From assembly GCA_020249415.1 (NCBI GenBank), contig JADCFR010000484.1, positions 1 to 9,810 of the forward strand: a DNA stretch of 9,810 nucleotides, in the 5' to 3' direction. A program made the position numbers and the translations under genes. This document shows positions 1 through 6,711 of the stretch, piece by piece (positions within the stretch are counted from its first letter, which is position 1; every line of letters starts with the position of its first letter). The stretch is from Roseomonas sp. (GTDB lineage: Bacteria > Pseudomonadota > Alphaproteobacteria > Acetobacterales > Acetobacteraceae). The notes beneath the pieces were generated by a model that did no database searches, had not been told where the DNA came from, and worked only from the letters and a program-made list of their open reading frames with translations.

Positions 1-2
1 AG

Positions 3-848
3 GTTCTGGAACATCTTGGACCGTACAATGGGCACGCTCCCGTTGCGGCGTTCGGCTCGATTAGCGACCGCGCGTTCGCCCTATATCGAGAAGCGACAGG
101 CGGTCATGAACGAGAAGGCGAAACGCCAACTCAGCACCTCATCACTCGAATGATTTACGTTGCGGAAGCCACAAGCATCGCCCTCCGGCTGAGCGCGTCA
201 TGGGCGCTGAGCCATCCAGCGCTATCTTTGCTCCGAGACCGATATGAGCAGGTTGTCCGTTTTTCTTGGCTAGCGAAGCAGGACGACAATGAGCAGATGC
301 GTCGGTATGTCGCTGCCTATCTTGCTAAGGTAGTTAAACTCAGGAAATTACTGCCAAAGCATGCAAAAGAAGAATTGGAGAAAATGGGCTGGACGTCAGA
401 CTTCGCAGAGGAATTTTCTAAGGATGAACTAAATATCCTTAATCAATGGAATAGCCTGGACTTGAGATCAATGGTGGAGAAAAGAGACAAACTACCTCCC
501 GTTTCCGATTGCGAAGTGGGGCGAGAGACATTATCGTCTCTTTACGTTAGCATTTACACTCAGTTTAGTTCAGTGACGCATTACGACATGTACAGTATGG
601 GAATTCTTGGCTTACACAAAGCACCAAATGAACAGCTGGTTCTCGCGGCAGATCCGCATTTCCCTTCGATCATCAATTTGCACAATTCATTATTTGATAT
701 CATCCAATGTTACGAGGTCACAAGAAGGTTTTTAGGGAAGGATTTTGATGGCAGGTACTCCACTCTACTAATTGAGTGGCGTACGTACGTGGACCGCGTG
801 ATAGGACGGTCAGCGTCTGATGCTACAGAGGATCAGTCTGGTCGATGA
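3..848 (+). CDS. Uncharacterised helical protein, 5' end outside window (DUF5677-like?)
   Basis: The reading frame is open to the left window edge, so the gene is 5'-truncated; 281 residues are visible. The ATG at 150 is only internal, because the upstream residues (for example ISDRAFALYREATGG and QHLITRM) continue a plausible protein. The product is mostly amphipathic helix with no signal peptide or membrane segment, so it is probably cytosolic. A helix with RDRYEQVVRFSWLAKQ (about residues 79-94 of the visible part) and a late motif YTQFSSVTHYDMYSM resemble the helical DUF5677-type family (unknown function), but this is a recollection of general pattern, not a firm match. No catalytic motif is recognised. 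Codon use is AT-richer than in the core genes, and its 3' end overlaps the convergent gene by 26 bp. Accessory island cargo is the likeliest status. Confidence 0.75.
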   Translation, partial: VLEHLGPYNGHAPVAAFGSISDRAFALYREATGGHEREGETPTQHLITRMIYVAEATSIALRLSASWALSHPALSLLRDRYEQVVRFSWLAKQDDNEQMRRYVAAYLAKVVKLRKLLPKHAKEELEKMGWTSDFAEEFSKDELNILNQWNSLDLRSMVEKRDKLPPVSDCEVGRETLSSLYVSIYTQFSSVTHYDMYSMGILGLHKAPNEQLVLAADPHFPSIINLHNSLFDIIQCYEVTRRFLGKDFDGRYSTLLIEWRTYVDRVIGRSASDATEDQSGR

Positions 849-1185
849 GTCCGTTCTCGATCAGATAGATGAGCGTTTTGGCGCGAGCATCGGTTCCGGC
901 GTCAGCAACAGTTCTCGTTTTGATTCCTTGTACTTCAATGTTCCAGTGTGTTTCCCTTTTCATCGTCACGAGTGCGTCAGCTATGCCAAATGGTAACATC
1001 TCCCCTAACTCTGCGACGGTGAAGGCGGAAGCCGCTATGCCATTACCAGTTCCGTAGCGGCTGTTGGTGGCTACTAAATAGTAACTCCCGTCGTATTTCC
1101 ACATAAAGTGGCTTTCCTGCTTGACTCCTAACTCTTTCAACTTACTTGCCAGCTTCAGGCTGACTACTTGGTCTTCTAAATCCAT
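823..1185 (-). CDS. Uncharacterised 120-residue protein, phage/island-type
   Basis: This is a 120-residue soluble protein that starts MDLEDQVVSLKLASKLKELG at an ATG and ends with a TAG. It has no signal peptide, membrane segment or catalytic motif. The pattern (an N-terminal 'SLxLAxKLKELGVKQES' helix, an aromatic strand MWKYDGSYYL, a central FTVAELGEMLP, and a C-terminal ARAKTLIYLIENGLI helix) matches my recollection of a widespread family of unknown function found in phages, prophages and islands; the family has no name I can give. The length looks complete. No clear Shine-Dalgarno lies before the ATG; an AT-rich stretch (1186-1210) precedes it. The gene is tail to tail with the upstream orphan gene and overlaps its last 26 bp. 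It is a real gene more likely than not because the motif order is recognisable and it is the longest frame here. Confidence 0.7.
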   Translation of the reverse strand: MDLEDQVVSLKLASKLKELGVKQESHFMWKYDGSYYLVATNSRYGTGNGIAASAFTVAELGEMLPFGIADALVTMKRETHWNIEVQGIKTRTVADAGTDARAKTLIYLIENGLIDQTDPL

Positions 1186-1355
1186 AAATTTTATTGATAT
1201 AGAAAAATTTGGCTCCTATTTGGCTGTGTTCCCATCTTATCAGGAAGAGCCATTCTGTGGAGTTGCGGTATGTTAACAACGGCTTGGCCGCTTGAACGTC
1301 AGCCTAGGTCTGCAACGGCAGAGTCTCGCTTACCCATTGACACGGTGAGGGAAAT
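1186..1355. other. Non-coding interval between island gene and tRNA-Gly
   Basis: No credible gene is found on either strand. The left part (1186-1215) is AT-rich and would contain the promoter of the minus-strand gene ending at 823, but no convincing -35/-10 pair is visible. A short hairpin with a 5-bp stem lies at 1309-1322 (TCTGC / GCAGA, loop AACG), 33 bp beyond the tRNA 3' end. It has no T-tract, so I do not call it a terminator. An 8-base palindrome TGTTAACA sits at 1271-1278. Confidence 0.5.
1294..1303 (+). repeat. 10-nt inverted copy of a tRNA-Gly segment
   Basis: GAACGTCAGC here equals the tRNA-Gly sequence spanning the 3' D-stem and the 5' anticodon stem, which lies on the opposite strand at 1401-1410. 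The flanking bases do not match. It may be chance, a tRNA remnant, or part of a recombination site. Confidence 0.3.
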
Positions 1356-1430
1356 TGGAGCGGGCGGGGGGAATCGAACCCCCGACATTCAGCTTGGGAA
1401 GCTGACGTTCTACCTCTGAACTACGCCCGC
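1356..1430 (-). tRNA. tRNA-Gly (anticodon CCC)
   Basis: The reverse strand folds into a complete 75-nt cloverleaf. The acceptor stem is GCGGGCG/CGCCCGC (7 bp), the D-stem GTTC/GAAC with loop AGAGGTA, the anticodon stem TCAGC/GCTGA with loop TTCCCAA, the variable loop ATGTC, and the T-stem GGGGG/CCCCC with loop TTCGATT. The discriminator base is T and the CCA end is encoded (1358 down to 1356). The anticodon CCC (at 1398-1396) reads the glycine codon GGG. It lies 43 bp downstream of rnhA on the same strand but has its own likely promoter. The genome segment beyond its 3' end changes composition, so it is a candidate integration site; the tRNA itself is intact. Confidence 0.97.
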
Positions 1431-1441
1431 GCCACCCGCAC

Positions 1442-1471
1442 GATATACCCGCCAGGGCAGGGGTTGGGCAA
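1442..1471 (-). promoter_or_regulatory. Candidate sigma-70-type promoter of tRNA-Gly
   Basis: On the minus strand TTGCCC (1471-1466) and TATATC (1447-1442) are separated by 18 bp. The -10 box ends 11 bp before the tRNA 5' end at 1430, which is a suitable distance for a short tRNA leader. The match is moderate and positional; the tRNA could also be co-transcribed with rnhA. Confidence 0.4.
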
Positions 1472-1473
1472 GC

Positions 1474-1935
1474 TCAACCTCTCGAAGCTGCGTCCCGCGC
1501 CGCCGTCGCCAGTGCATCGGCGCGTTCATTCATGGGGTCGCCGGCATGGCCGCGCACCCAATGCCATTCAATCTCATGCGGCTTGGCCGCGGCCAGAATG
1601 GCCTGCCACAGATCAAGATTCTTCACCGGCTCCTTCGCCGCATTGCGCCAATTGGCACGCACCCAGCCATGAATCCAGCGGCTGATGCCATTGCGCAGAT
1701 ATTCGCTATCCGTATGCAACGCCACGCGGCAGGGTTTTTTCAGCGCCTCAAGCGCCCTCAAGGCCGCGGTCAATTCCATGCGGTTATTGGTGGTCTCGGC
1801 CTCGCCGCCTGAGAGCTCTCGTTCATGCTCGCCAAAGCGCAGAATGGCCGCCCAGCCGCCGGGGCCGGGGTTGGGTTTGCAGCCACCATCGGTCCAAATC
1901 TGGACCAAGGGGCGCGGGTCCGCACTGCCGGTCAC
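1474..1935 (-). CDS. rnhA: Ribonuclease HI
   Basis: RNase HI cuts the RNA strand of RNA/DNA hybrids (primer remnants, R-loops) in the cytosol. The 153-residue protein is the usual bacterial length. The conserved metal-binding carboxylates are all visible: D16 in WTDGGC, E54 in NNRMEL, D76 in HTDSEY and D140 in ERADAL; H130 in VRGHAG corresponds to the mobile catalytic histidine. The basic-handle segment [20 protein letters not shown] (residues 87-106) is present, as in the E. coli-type enzyme. The start is GTG: GTGA at 1935-1932 overlaps the TGA stop of thrB by 4 bp, which indicates translational coupling, and no separate Shine-Dalgarno is seen. It is the last gene of the ispH-thrB-rnhA operon, a typical alphaproteobacterial arrangement. 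No clear terminator follows; only a weak GGTTG/CAACC stem-loop covers the stop codon. Confidence 0.97.
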   Translation of the reverse strand: MTGSADPRPLVQIWTDGGCKPNPGPGGWAAILRFGEHERELSGGEAETTNNRMELTAALRALEALKKPCRVALHTDSEYLRNGISRWIHGWVRANWRNAAKEPVKNLDLWQAILAAAKPHEIEWHWVRGHAGDPMNERADALATAARDAASRG

Positions 1936-2912
1936 AGGCCAAAGGCCGCAAGCGTTTCGGCGCCGCTGAAGAAGCGCAGCTTGCGCAAATATTCTACCGG
2001 GTCCTTGCGCGTTACCAGCGCGCCTTCGGGTGTGTGCGTCCAGTCATAAAGCCGGGTCAGCAGAAAGCGCAGCGCCGCACCGCGGCACAGCACCGGCAGC
2101 GCGGCCAATTCAGCATCGCTCATGGGGCGCATGGCGCGATAGGCGCCCAGCATGGCGCGCGCGCGGGTGACGTTGAAGGAATAATCCGCCTCAAAGCACC
2201 AGGCATTCAGGCAGACAGCGATGTCATAGGCGAAAAGATCCGTGCAGGCGAAATAGAAATCAATCACGCCGGAGATGCGCGGCTGGCCATCGGCGCCCGG
2301 CAGGAAAAAGGCATTATCGGGGAAAAGATCGGCGTGGATTTGCCCGATCGGCAGGCTGCCTTCGGCCGGCCAGGCGGAAAGAATGCCGGCCAGCGCCGCA
2401 TCAAGTTCCGCGATCAGGCCGGGCTGCACCTCATCTCCCCGCGCGCGGCAGCCATCCAGCAAGGGCGCCCAGCCCTTGGGGCCAAGCGCATTGGGCCGGC
2501 GCATCGCAAACCCCGCCCCGGCCAAATGCATCTCCGCCAAGGCCTTGCCGAGCGGCGCGCAATGCTCTGGCCGCACGCGGCGCGGCCAAACGCCGGGCAG
2601 AAAGGTGACAATCGCCGCCGGCCGCCCCGCCAATGCGCGCAAGGCCGCGCCATCCTGCCCATGCACCGGCGTCGGGCAAGCCATGCCGCGCGCCGCCAAA
2701 TGCTCCATCAGGCCAAGGAAATAAGGCAGTTCTGTCGGGTCCACGCGCTTTTCATACAGCGTCAGGATGAAATCGCCCGCTTCCGTTTTCAGCGCGTAAT
2801 TGGAATTTTCTACACCCTCGGCAATGCCGCGAAACGCCAGCAATTCACCCAGCGCGTAATCAGCGAGGAAGGCGCGCAAAGCCTCATCCGAAACTTCGGT
2901 ATAGACAGCCAT
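1932..2912 (-). CDS. thrB: Homoserine kinase, type 2 (APH fold)
   Basis: It transfers phosphate from ATP to L-homoserine to give O-phospho-L-homoserine, the committed step to threonine, in the cytosol. The 326-residue protein is of the aminoglycoside-phosphotransferase-fold type (HSK2), unrelated to the GHMP-type ThrB of E. coli. Key parts are the N-lobe motif GVENSNYAL (residues 33-41), typical of HSK2, with the probable ATP-lysine K42 or nearby; the catalytic-loop motif HADLFPDN (193-200; D195 probable base, N200 metal ligand); and the metal-binding D218 in GVIDFYFA. The ATG at 2912-2910 overlaps the TAA stop of ispH by 1 bp, and the gene's TGA overlaps the rnhA start, so translation of the three genes is probably coupled. 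A choline/other small-molecule kinase is the alternative for this fold, but the VENSNY motif and the ispH/rnhA neighbourhood favour homoserine kinase. Confidence 0.94.
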   Translation of the reverse strand: MAVYTEVSDEALRAFLADYALGELLAFRGIAEGVENSNYALKTEAGDFILTLYEKRVDPTELPYFLGLMEHLAARGMACPTPVHGQDGAALRALAGRPAAIVTFLPGVWPRRVRPEHCAPLGKALAEMHLAGAGFAMRRPNALGPKGWAPLLDGCRARGDEVQPGLIAELDAALAGILSAWPAEGSLPIGQIHADLFPDNAFFLPGADGQPRISGVIDFYFACTDLFAYDIAVCLNAWCFEADYSFNVTRARAMLGAYRAMRPMSDAELAALPVLCRGAALRFLLTRLYDWTHTPEGALVTRKDPVEYLRKLRFFSGAETLAAFGL

Positions 2913-3868
2913 TATTCGGCGGCGAGCCCGCGCGGCAGGCGGAAGGTGATCTGTTCCACCGCCACCACCACTTCCTCGATTTCAAGGGAATAGGCTTCAC
3001 CAAGCCGGGCAAGCACTTCTTCCACCAGCACTTCCGGCGCGCTGGCGCCGGCCGTCACACCCACCGTCTTGCAGCCCTGCACCAGCGCAAGATCAAGATC
3101 AGCGCCGCGCTGCACCATGACAGCGCGGTGGGCGCCGCTGCGTTCCGCCACTTCGCGCAACCGTTGGCTGTTGGATGAATTGGGCGCGCCAACCACCACC
3201 ACCAGATCGGACCTGGCCGCAATCGCCTTCACCGCAGCCTGACGATTGGTGGTGGCGTAGCAGATATCTTCCTTGGCCGGGCCGCGAATATCCGGGAAGC
3301 GACGCTGCAGGATGGCGATGATCTCGGCCGTATCATCCACGGAAAGCGTGGTTTGCGTGGTATAGGCCAAGGTGGCGCCTTCGGGTGCTGCGACGCTTTC
3401 CGCATCCGCCGCATCCTGCACCAGGGTCACCGCGCCTGCGGGCAATTGGCCCATGGTGCCGATCACCTCCGGATGGCCGGCATGGCCAATCAGGAAAAGA
3501 TGGCGGCCATGTTCATGATGGCGTTCGGCTTCGCGATGCACCTTGCTCACCAGCGGGCAGGTGGCATCAAGGGCAAACATCATGCGCTTGGCGGCCTCGG
3601 CCGGGACGGATTTCGGCACGCCATGGGCGGAAAACACCACGGGCTGACCGTCATCAGGGATTTCATCCAATTCCTCGACAAAGACCGCGCCCTGCTTTTC
3701 CAGGCTTTCGACGACGAAGCGGTTATGGACAATCTCATGCCGCACATAAACCGGGGCGCCGTGGCGCTTCAGCGCTTCCTCGACAATCTTGATGGCGCGG
3801 TCCACGCCGGCGCAGAAGCCGCGCGGGCCGGCAAGCAGGAGATGCAGAGTCGGCTTGGCAGAGGCCAT
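2912..3868 (-). CDS. ispH: 4-hydroxy-3-methylbut-2-enyl diphosphate reductase
   Basis: IspH (LytB) is the last enzyme of the MEP pathway: it reduces HMBPP to IPP and DMAPP with a 4Fe-4S cluster, in the cytosol. From the chosen ATG the protein has 318 residues, the normal length. The three cluster cysteines are present: C19 in [12 protein letters not shown]104 in DATCPLV and C203 in [10 protein letters not shown]. Substrate-binding motifs are also intact: HEIVHN (45-49), SAHGVP (80-85), HPEVIGT with the catalytic E134, TTQTTL and the NSSNS loop (230-234). The frame continues upstream to a GTG at 3901, adding 11 residues; neither start has a good Shine-Dalgarno. I prefer the ATG because the conserved core ([12 protein letters not shown]) begins soon after it. 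It is the first gene of the operon with thrB and rnhA and diverges from the lipoprotein gene, so its promoter should lie in 3869-3970, though no clear boxes are visible. Confidence 0.97.
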   Translation of the reverse strand: MASAKPTLHLLLAGPRGFCAGVDRAIKIVEEALKRHGAPVYVRHEIVHNRFVVESLEKQGAVFVEELDEIPDDGQPVVFSAHGVPKSVPAEAAKRMMFALDATCPLVSKVHREAERHHEHGRHLFLIGHAGHPEVIGTMGQLPAGAVTLVQDAADAESVAAPEGATLAYTTQTTLSVDDTAEIIAILQRRFPDIRGPAKEDICYATTNRQAAVKAIAARSDLVVVVGAPNSSNSQRLREVAERSGAHRAVMVQRGADLDLALVQGCKTVGVTAGASAPEVLVEEVLARLGEAYSLEIEEVVVAVEQITFRLPRGLAAE

Positions 3869-3956
3869 GGGCGCAAGGGTCCATCCAATGGGGCCGGCCA
3901 CGGGTTGCGGCGCGGCGCGAAGAATGGTGAGAGTAGCCCGCAGCCCGTTCGGGTCA

Positions 3957-3963
3957 AAGGGGG
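3957..3963 (+). promoter_or_regulatory. Ribosome binding site that fixes the lipoprotein start
   Basis: AAGGGGG lies 7 nt before the ATG at 3971. It supports this ATG rather than the much longer in-frame extension that runs back through the antisense of ispH to 3353. Confidence 0.7.
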
Positions 3964-3970
3964 TTTCAGC

Positions 3971-4498
3971 ATGTGGCGCTTCGGGGTTCTGATTCTGGCG
4001 GGGCTGGTCGCGGCTTGCGGGTCTGGTTCCTCATCGCGAGAGCCGGCGCTGGCACCTTGCCCCAGGGTGACGATCCTGGCCGATGGGTCGGATATCACCC
4101 GCTTTCGCCCCGGCGCGCCGCCTGATCTGGCCGCGATGGTGGTGGATGGCCGCATGGCAGGGCTTAGCGTGACCTGCGCTTATGTCCGGGGCGGCGGCGT
4201 GGATGTCAGAGTCGCCGCCATCATGGATGTGGAACGCGGCCCGGCGTCACGCGGGAATCGGGCGGAACTTCCCTGGTTCCTGGCCGTCACCAGCGGCGAT
4301 GACAGCCAGCTGGTCCAGCGCAAGGAAGCGCTGCTCACGGCGAATTTTGAGGGTAATCAGACCCGCACCCGCGTTACCACCGCGCCTGAGAGCATCATCT
4401 TCCCCGCCGGGCGCAACCCAGCGGAATACCGGGTGCGGATATCCTTTGCGCTGACGGCGGAGGAGCTGGACCGCAACCGCCGCCGCGGGCCACGTTAG
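3971..4498 (+). CDS. Small predicted lipoprotein of unknown function
   Basis: The 175-residue product begins with a lipoprotein signal: MWRF, a hydrophobic stretch [11 protein letters not shown] (residues 5-15) and the lipobox V-A-A-C with the lipidated cysteine at C16, followed by a Gly/Ser-rich linker. Residue 17 is Gly, not Asp, so outer-membrane sorting would be expected under E. coli rules. The mature part has two more cysteines (C30 in CPRVTI and C69 in VTCAYV), which may form a disulfide in the periplasm, and it looks beta-rich. The core, from '[19 protein letters not shown]' onward, resembles hypothetical lipoproteins I recall from related alphaproteobacteria; no function is known to me. 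The tail is basic (RNRRRGPR). The gene diverges from ispH and precedes dnaK by 198 bp on the same strand. A run of eight T at 4506-4513 follows the stop, but its upstream stem is weak, so I do not call a terminator. Confidence 0.85.
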   Translation: MWRFGVLILAGLVAACGSGSSSREPALAPCPRVTILADGSDITRFRPGAPPDLAAMVVDGRMAGLSVTCAYVRGGGVDVRVAAIMDVERGPASRGNRAELPWFLAVTSGDDSQLVQRKEALLTANFEGNQTRTRVTTAPESIIFPAGRNPAEYRVRISFALTAEELDRNRRRGPR

Positions 4499-4530
4499 CG
4501 GAGGATTTTTTTTCGAATCGCGCCAGGCAT

Positions 4531-4559
4531 CTTGTCTCGCCTTGCGCTGTTACATACAT
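4531..4559 (+). promoter_or_regulatory. dnaK: Candidate heat-shock (RpoH-type) promoter of dnaK
   Basis: CTTG at 4531-4534 is followed after 18 bp by CATACAT at 4553-4559. This partly fits the alphaproteobacterial RpoH pattern (CTTG, 17-18 bp, CYTATNT): the -35 core is exact and the -10 matches at 4 of 6 defined positions. It would give a leader of about 130 nt. No CIRCE element (TTAGCACTC-N9-GAGTGCTAA) is seen, so HrcA control is unlikely. The assignment rests on weak motifs plus the known RpoH dependence of dnaK in this class. Confidence 0.3.
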
Positions 4560-4575
4560 CCCCCTCATCAGCCTC

Positions 4576-4593
4576 GCCCGGCATGGGCCGGGC
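4576..4593 (+). other. GC-rich hairpin in the dnaK leader
   Basis: GCCCGGC (4576-4582) and GCCGGGC (4587-4593) form a perfect 7-bp stem with loop ATGG. It is followed by TTGTTGC, not a clean T-tract, so it is a poor intrinsic terminator for the lipoprotein gene. It could be a partial terminator/attenuator or a structured 5' leader of the dnaK mRNA. Confidence 0.45.
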
Positions 4594-4682
4594 TTGTTGC
4601 AACCCCATCCGCGGTGGCGCTTGGCCATCGTACAGCACAGGGGGTCGCCGTGGTGCCATACCGGGCCGCCGCGATCCGCCGC

Positions 4683-4690
4683 AGAGGAGA
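4683..4690 (+). promoter_or_regulatory. dnaK: Ribosome binding site of dnaK
   Basis: AGAGGAGA lies 6 nt before the ATG at 4697. It decides the start: the frame is open back to 4532, but that extension is not DnaK-like, while [14 protein letters not shown] is the canonical N terminus. Confidence 0.85.
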
Positions 4691-4696
4691 CTACGG

Positions 4697-6619
4697 ATGA
4701 GTAAGGTCATTGGCATAGACCTCGGCACCACCAATTCCTGCGTCGCCATTCTTGAAGGCAAGGATGTGCGCGTAATTGAAAATGCCGAAGGCGCGCGCAC
4801 CACGCCTTCCATGATCGCGTTTGCGAAGAATGGTGAAAGGCTGGTCGGGCAATCGGCGAAGCGCCAGGCGGTCACCAACCCCACGGGCACGCTTTACGCG
4901 GTGAAGCGCCTGATTGGGCGGCGCTTTGATGACCCGATGGTGCAAAAGGATATCGGGCTTGCCCCCTTCAAGATCACCAAGGCGCCGAATGGCGATGCCT
5001 GGGTTGAAGTGGATGGCAAGACCTACGCCCCGCAGCAGATCAGCGCCATGGTGCTGACCAAGATGAAGGAAACCGCCGAAGCGCATCTCGGCGAGAAGGT
5101 TTCCCAGGCGGTCATTACCGTCCCCGCCTATTTTAATGACGCCCAGCGCCAGGCCACCAAGGAAGCCGGCACGGTTGCCGGGCTTGACGTGCTGCGCATC
5201 ATCAATGAACCGACCGCCGCCGCGCTGGCTTACGGTATGGAACAGAAAAAGGGCGGCACCATCGCGGTCTATGACCTTGGTGGCGGTACCTTCGACGTTT
5301 CCATCCTGGAAATCGGCGATGGCGTGTTTGAAGTGAAATCCACCAATGGCGATACCTTCCTGGGCGGTGAGGATTTCGACCAGCGCGTGATTGATTATCT
5401 GGCCGACGAATTCCGCAAGGAACAGGGCATTGATCTGCGCGGCGACAAGCTGGCGCTGCAACGCCTGAAGGAAGCCGCGGAAAAGGCGAAGATCGAGCTT
5501 TCCTCCTCAAAGGAAACCGAAATCAACCTGCCCTTCATCACCGCCGATGCCTCTGGCCCCAAGCACCTGGTCATGAAACTCACGCGTGCGAAGCTGGAAG
5601 CCTTGGTGGATGATCTGATCAGCCGCACCATGGAACCCTGCCGTCAGGCGCTGAAGGATGCCGGCCTTGCCGCCAATGAGGTGGATGAGGTGATCCTGGT
5701 CGGCGGCATGACGCGCATGCCGAAAGTGGTGGAAGCGGTTCGCCAATTCTTCGGCAAGGAACCCGCGCGCAACGTGAACCCAGATGAGGTTGTCGCCATT
5801 GGCGCGGCCATTCAGGGCGGCGTGCTGAAGGGTGATGTCAAGGATGTGCTGCTGCTGGATGTGACGCCGCTCAGCCTTGGCATTGAAACGCTCGGCGGGG
5901 TCTTCACGCGGTTGATTGATCGCAACACAACGATCCCGACGAAGAAAAGCCAGACCTTCTCGACCGCGGATGACAATCAAACCGCGGTCACCATCAAGGT
6001 CTATCAGGGCGAACGTGAAATGGCTGCCGATAACAAGCAGCTTGGCACTTTCGATCTGACCGGCATTCCCCCCGCGCCGCGTGGTGTGCCGCAGGTGGAA
6101 GTGACCTTCGATATTGACGCGAACGGCATTGTCAGCGTCAGCGCCAAGGACAAGGCGACCGGGAAGGAACAGCAAATCCGCATCCAGGCGAAGTCGGGTC
6201 TGTCTGACGCCGATATCGAACGCATGGTGAAGGATGCTGAAGCCAATGCGGAAGCCGACCGCAAGCGGCGTGAAGCGGTGGAAGCGCGCAACGGGCTTGA
6301 TGCGCTGGTGCATTCCACCGACAAGACGCTGAAGGAAAGCGGGGATAAGGTGCCGCCGGCTGAAAAGCTGGAAGTGGAATCGGCGCTCGCCGCCGCGCGC
6401 ACCGCCATGGAAGGCCAGGATGCCGATGCGATCCGTGAGGCTTCGGAAAAGCTCTCTCAGGCCGCGATGAAAATGGGTGAGGCGCTCTATAAGGCTGAAC
6501 AAGCCGCGCCGAAGCCCGAGGAACCGGCGGCCGGTGGCGGCGCGGGTGGCGCTTCCAAGGACAAGGTGGTGGATGCCGAGTTTGAGGAAGTGGACCCGAA
6601 CAAGAAGAAGCCTTCCTGA
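4697..6619 (+). CDS. dnaK: Molecular chaperone DnaK (Hsp70)
   Basis: DnaK is the cytosolic ATP-dependent Hsp70 that binds exposed hydrophobic peptides and works with DnaJ and GrpE in folding, disaggregation and control of RpoH. The protein has 640 residues, standard for the family. The nucleotide-binding domain (about 1-383) has the phosphate-1 motif GIDLGTTNS (6-14), phosphate-2 DLGGGTFDV (193-201, with T198 equivalent to the autophosphorylated Thr) and the adenosine-site motif [10 protein letters not shown]. The interdomain linker VLLLDV is at 384-389, followed by the beta-sandwich substrate domain starting TPLSLGIET and the helical lid. After the lid come a Gly/Ala-rich flexible tail and the conserved end [14 protein letters not shown], which is associated with co-chaperone/client capture. 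A strong RBS precedes the gene. dnaJ follows after 92 bp with a hairpin in between. grpE is not in this window. Nothing is missing or broken. Confidence 0.99.
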   Translation: MSKVIGIDLGTTNSCVAILEGKDVRVIENAEGARTTPSMIAFAKNGERLVGQSAKRQAVTNPTGTLYAVKRLIGRRFDDPMVQKDIGLAPFKITKAPNGDAWVEVDGKTYAPQQISAMVLTKMKETAEAHLGEKVSQAVITVPAYFNDAQRQATKEAGTVAGLDVLRIINEPTAAALAYGMEQKKGGTIAVYDLGGGTFDVSILEIGDGVFEVKSTNGDTFLGGEDFDQRVIDYLADEFRKEQGIDLRGDKLALQRLKEAAEKAKIELSSSKETEINLPFITADASGPKHLVMKLTRAKLEALVDDLISRTMEPCRQALKDAGLAANEVDEVILVGGMTRMPKVVEAVRQFFGKEPARNVNPDEVVAIGAAIQGGVLKGDVKDVLLLDVTPLSLGIETLGGVFTRLIDRNTTIPTKKSQTFSTADDNQTAVTIKVYQGEREMAADNKQLGTFDLTGIPPAPRGVPQVEVTFDIDANGIVSVSAKDKATGKEQQIRIQAKSGLSDADIERMVKDAEANAEADRKRREAVEARNGLDALVHSTDKTLKESGDKVPPAEKLEVESALAAARTAMEGQDADAIREASEKLSQAAMKMGEALYKAEQAAPKPEEPAAGGGAGGASKDKVVDAEFEEVDPNKKKPS

Positions 6620-6655
6620 TCCCTTCCGGGTGGTAGCTCCCTTGACCAAGTTTTT

Positions 6656-6681
6656 CCCCTGGTGCCTGCTGGCGCCAGGGG
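6656..6681 (+). other. Strong intercistronic hairpin between dnaK and dnaJ
   Basis: CCCCTGGTGCC (6656-6666) pairs with GGCGCCAGGGG (6671-6681) over 11 bp, with one G-U pair and the tetraloop TGCT. On the plus strand the T-run (6651-6655) is before the stem, not after it, so this is not a canonical intrinsic terminator. A competing outer pairing exists between TGACC (6643-6647) and GGTCA (6680-6684). The probable role is to protect or punctuate the dnaK message and lower dnaJ expression relative to dnaK, by inference from position. Confidence 0.65.
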
Positions 6682-6711
6682 TCAGCTTGTGTCCGAAACG
6701 GTAGCCCGATC

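Larger units (their letters stand above)
1..1355. mobile_element. Putative end of a genomic island at tRNA-Gly(CCC)
   Basis: This stretch has visibly lower GC than the rest: for example 25 of 60 bases are G or C at 361-420, against 44 of 60 at 8221-8280. Its codons (tta, aga, ata, aat) differ from those of the neighbouring GC-rich genes. It ends at the 3' end of an intact tRNA gene, the classic target of tyrosine-recombinase islands, and its two genes have no link to the core operons beyond it. Integration into the tRNA 3' part would leave the island at coordinates below 1356, which is what is seen. No integrase, transposase or second att copy lies inside the window, so the island assignment is inference and its far end is outside. 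Confidence 0.4.

Noticed and set aside
869..1057. 62-codon plus-strand frame
   Set aside because: It lies entirely antisense to the 120-residue gene, which shows a recognisable family pattern; no other support.
2034..2993. 319-codon plus-strand open frame across thrB
   Set aside because: It is antisense to a confidently identified homoserine kinase, its composition is Arg/Ala/Gln-rich low complexity, and it has no recognisable motif. It is a GC-rich shadow frame.
3353..3970. N-terminal extension of the lipoprotein frame back over ispH
   Set aside because: The extension is antisense to ispH. A good RBS and a perfect lipoprotein signal peptide place the start at 3971.
4506..4513. Run of eight T after the lipoprotein stop as an intrinsic terminator
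   Set aside because: The only upstream stem is a 4-bp CCGC/GCGG pairing with an 11-nt loop, too weak to support the call.
4532..4696. 55-residue N-terminal extension of DnaK
   Set aside because: The added residues are not DnaK-like, and the RBS at 4683-4690 with the canonical [10 protein letters not shown] start fixes 4697.
5507..6649. 380-codon minus-strand open frame across dnaK (and a 256-codon one at 4691-5461)
   Set aside because: Both are antisense to dnaK, with His/Arg-rich composition typical of the complement of GC-biased codons and no family resemblance. Long antisense frames over dnaK are a well-known artefact (also the source of the false Hsp70-antisense glutamate dehydrogenase story).
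6642..6670. TTGACC at 6642-6647 as the -35 of a separate dnaJ promoter
   Set aside because: No -10-like sequence occurs 16-18 bp downstream; that region is the GC-rich hairpin.
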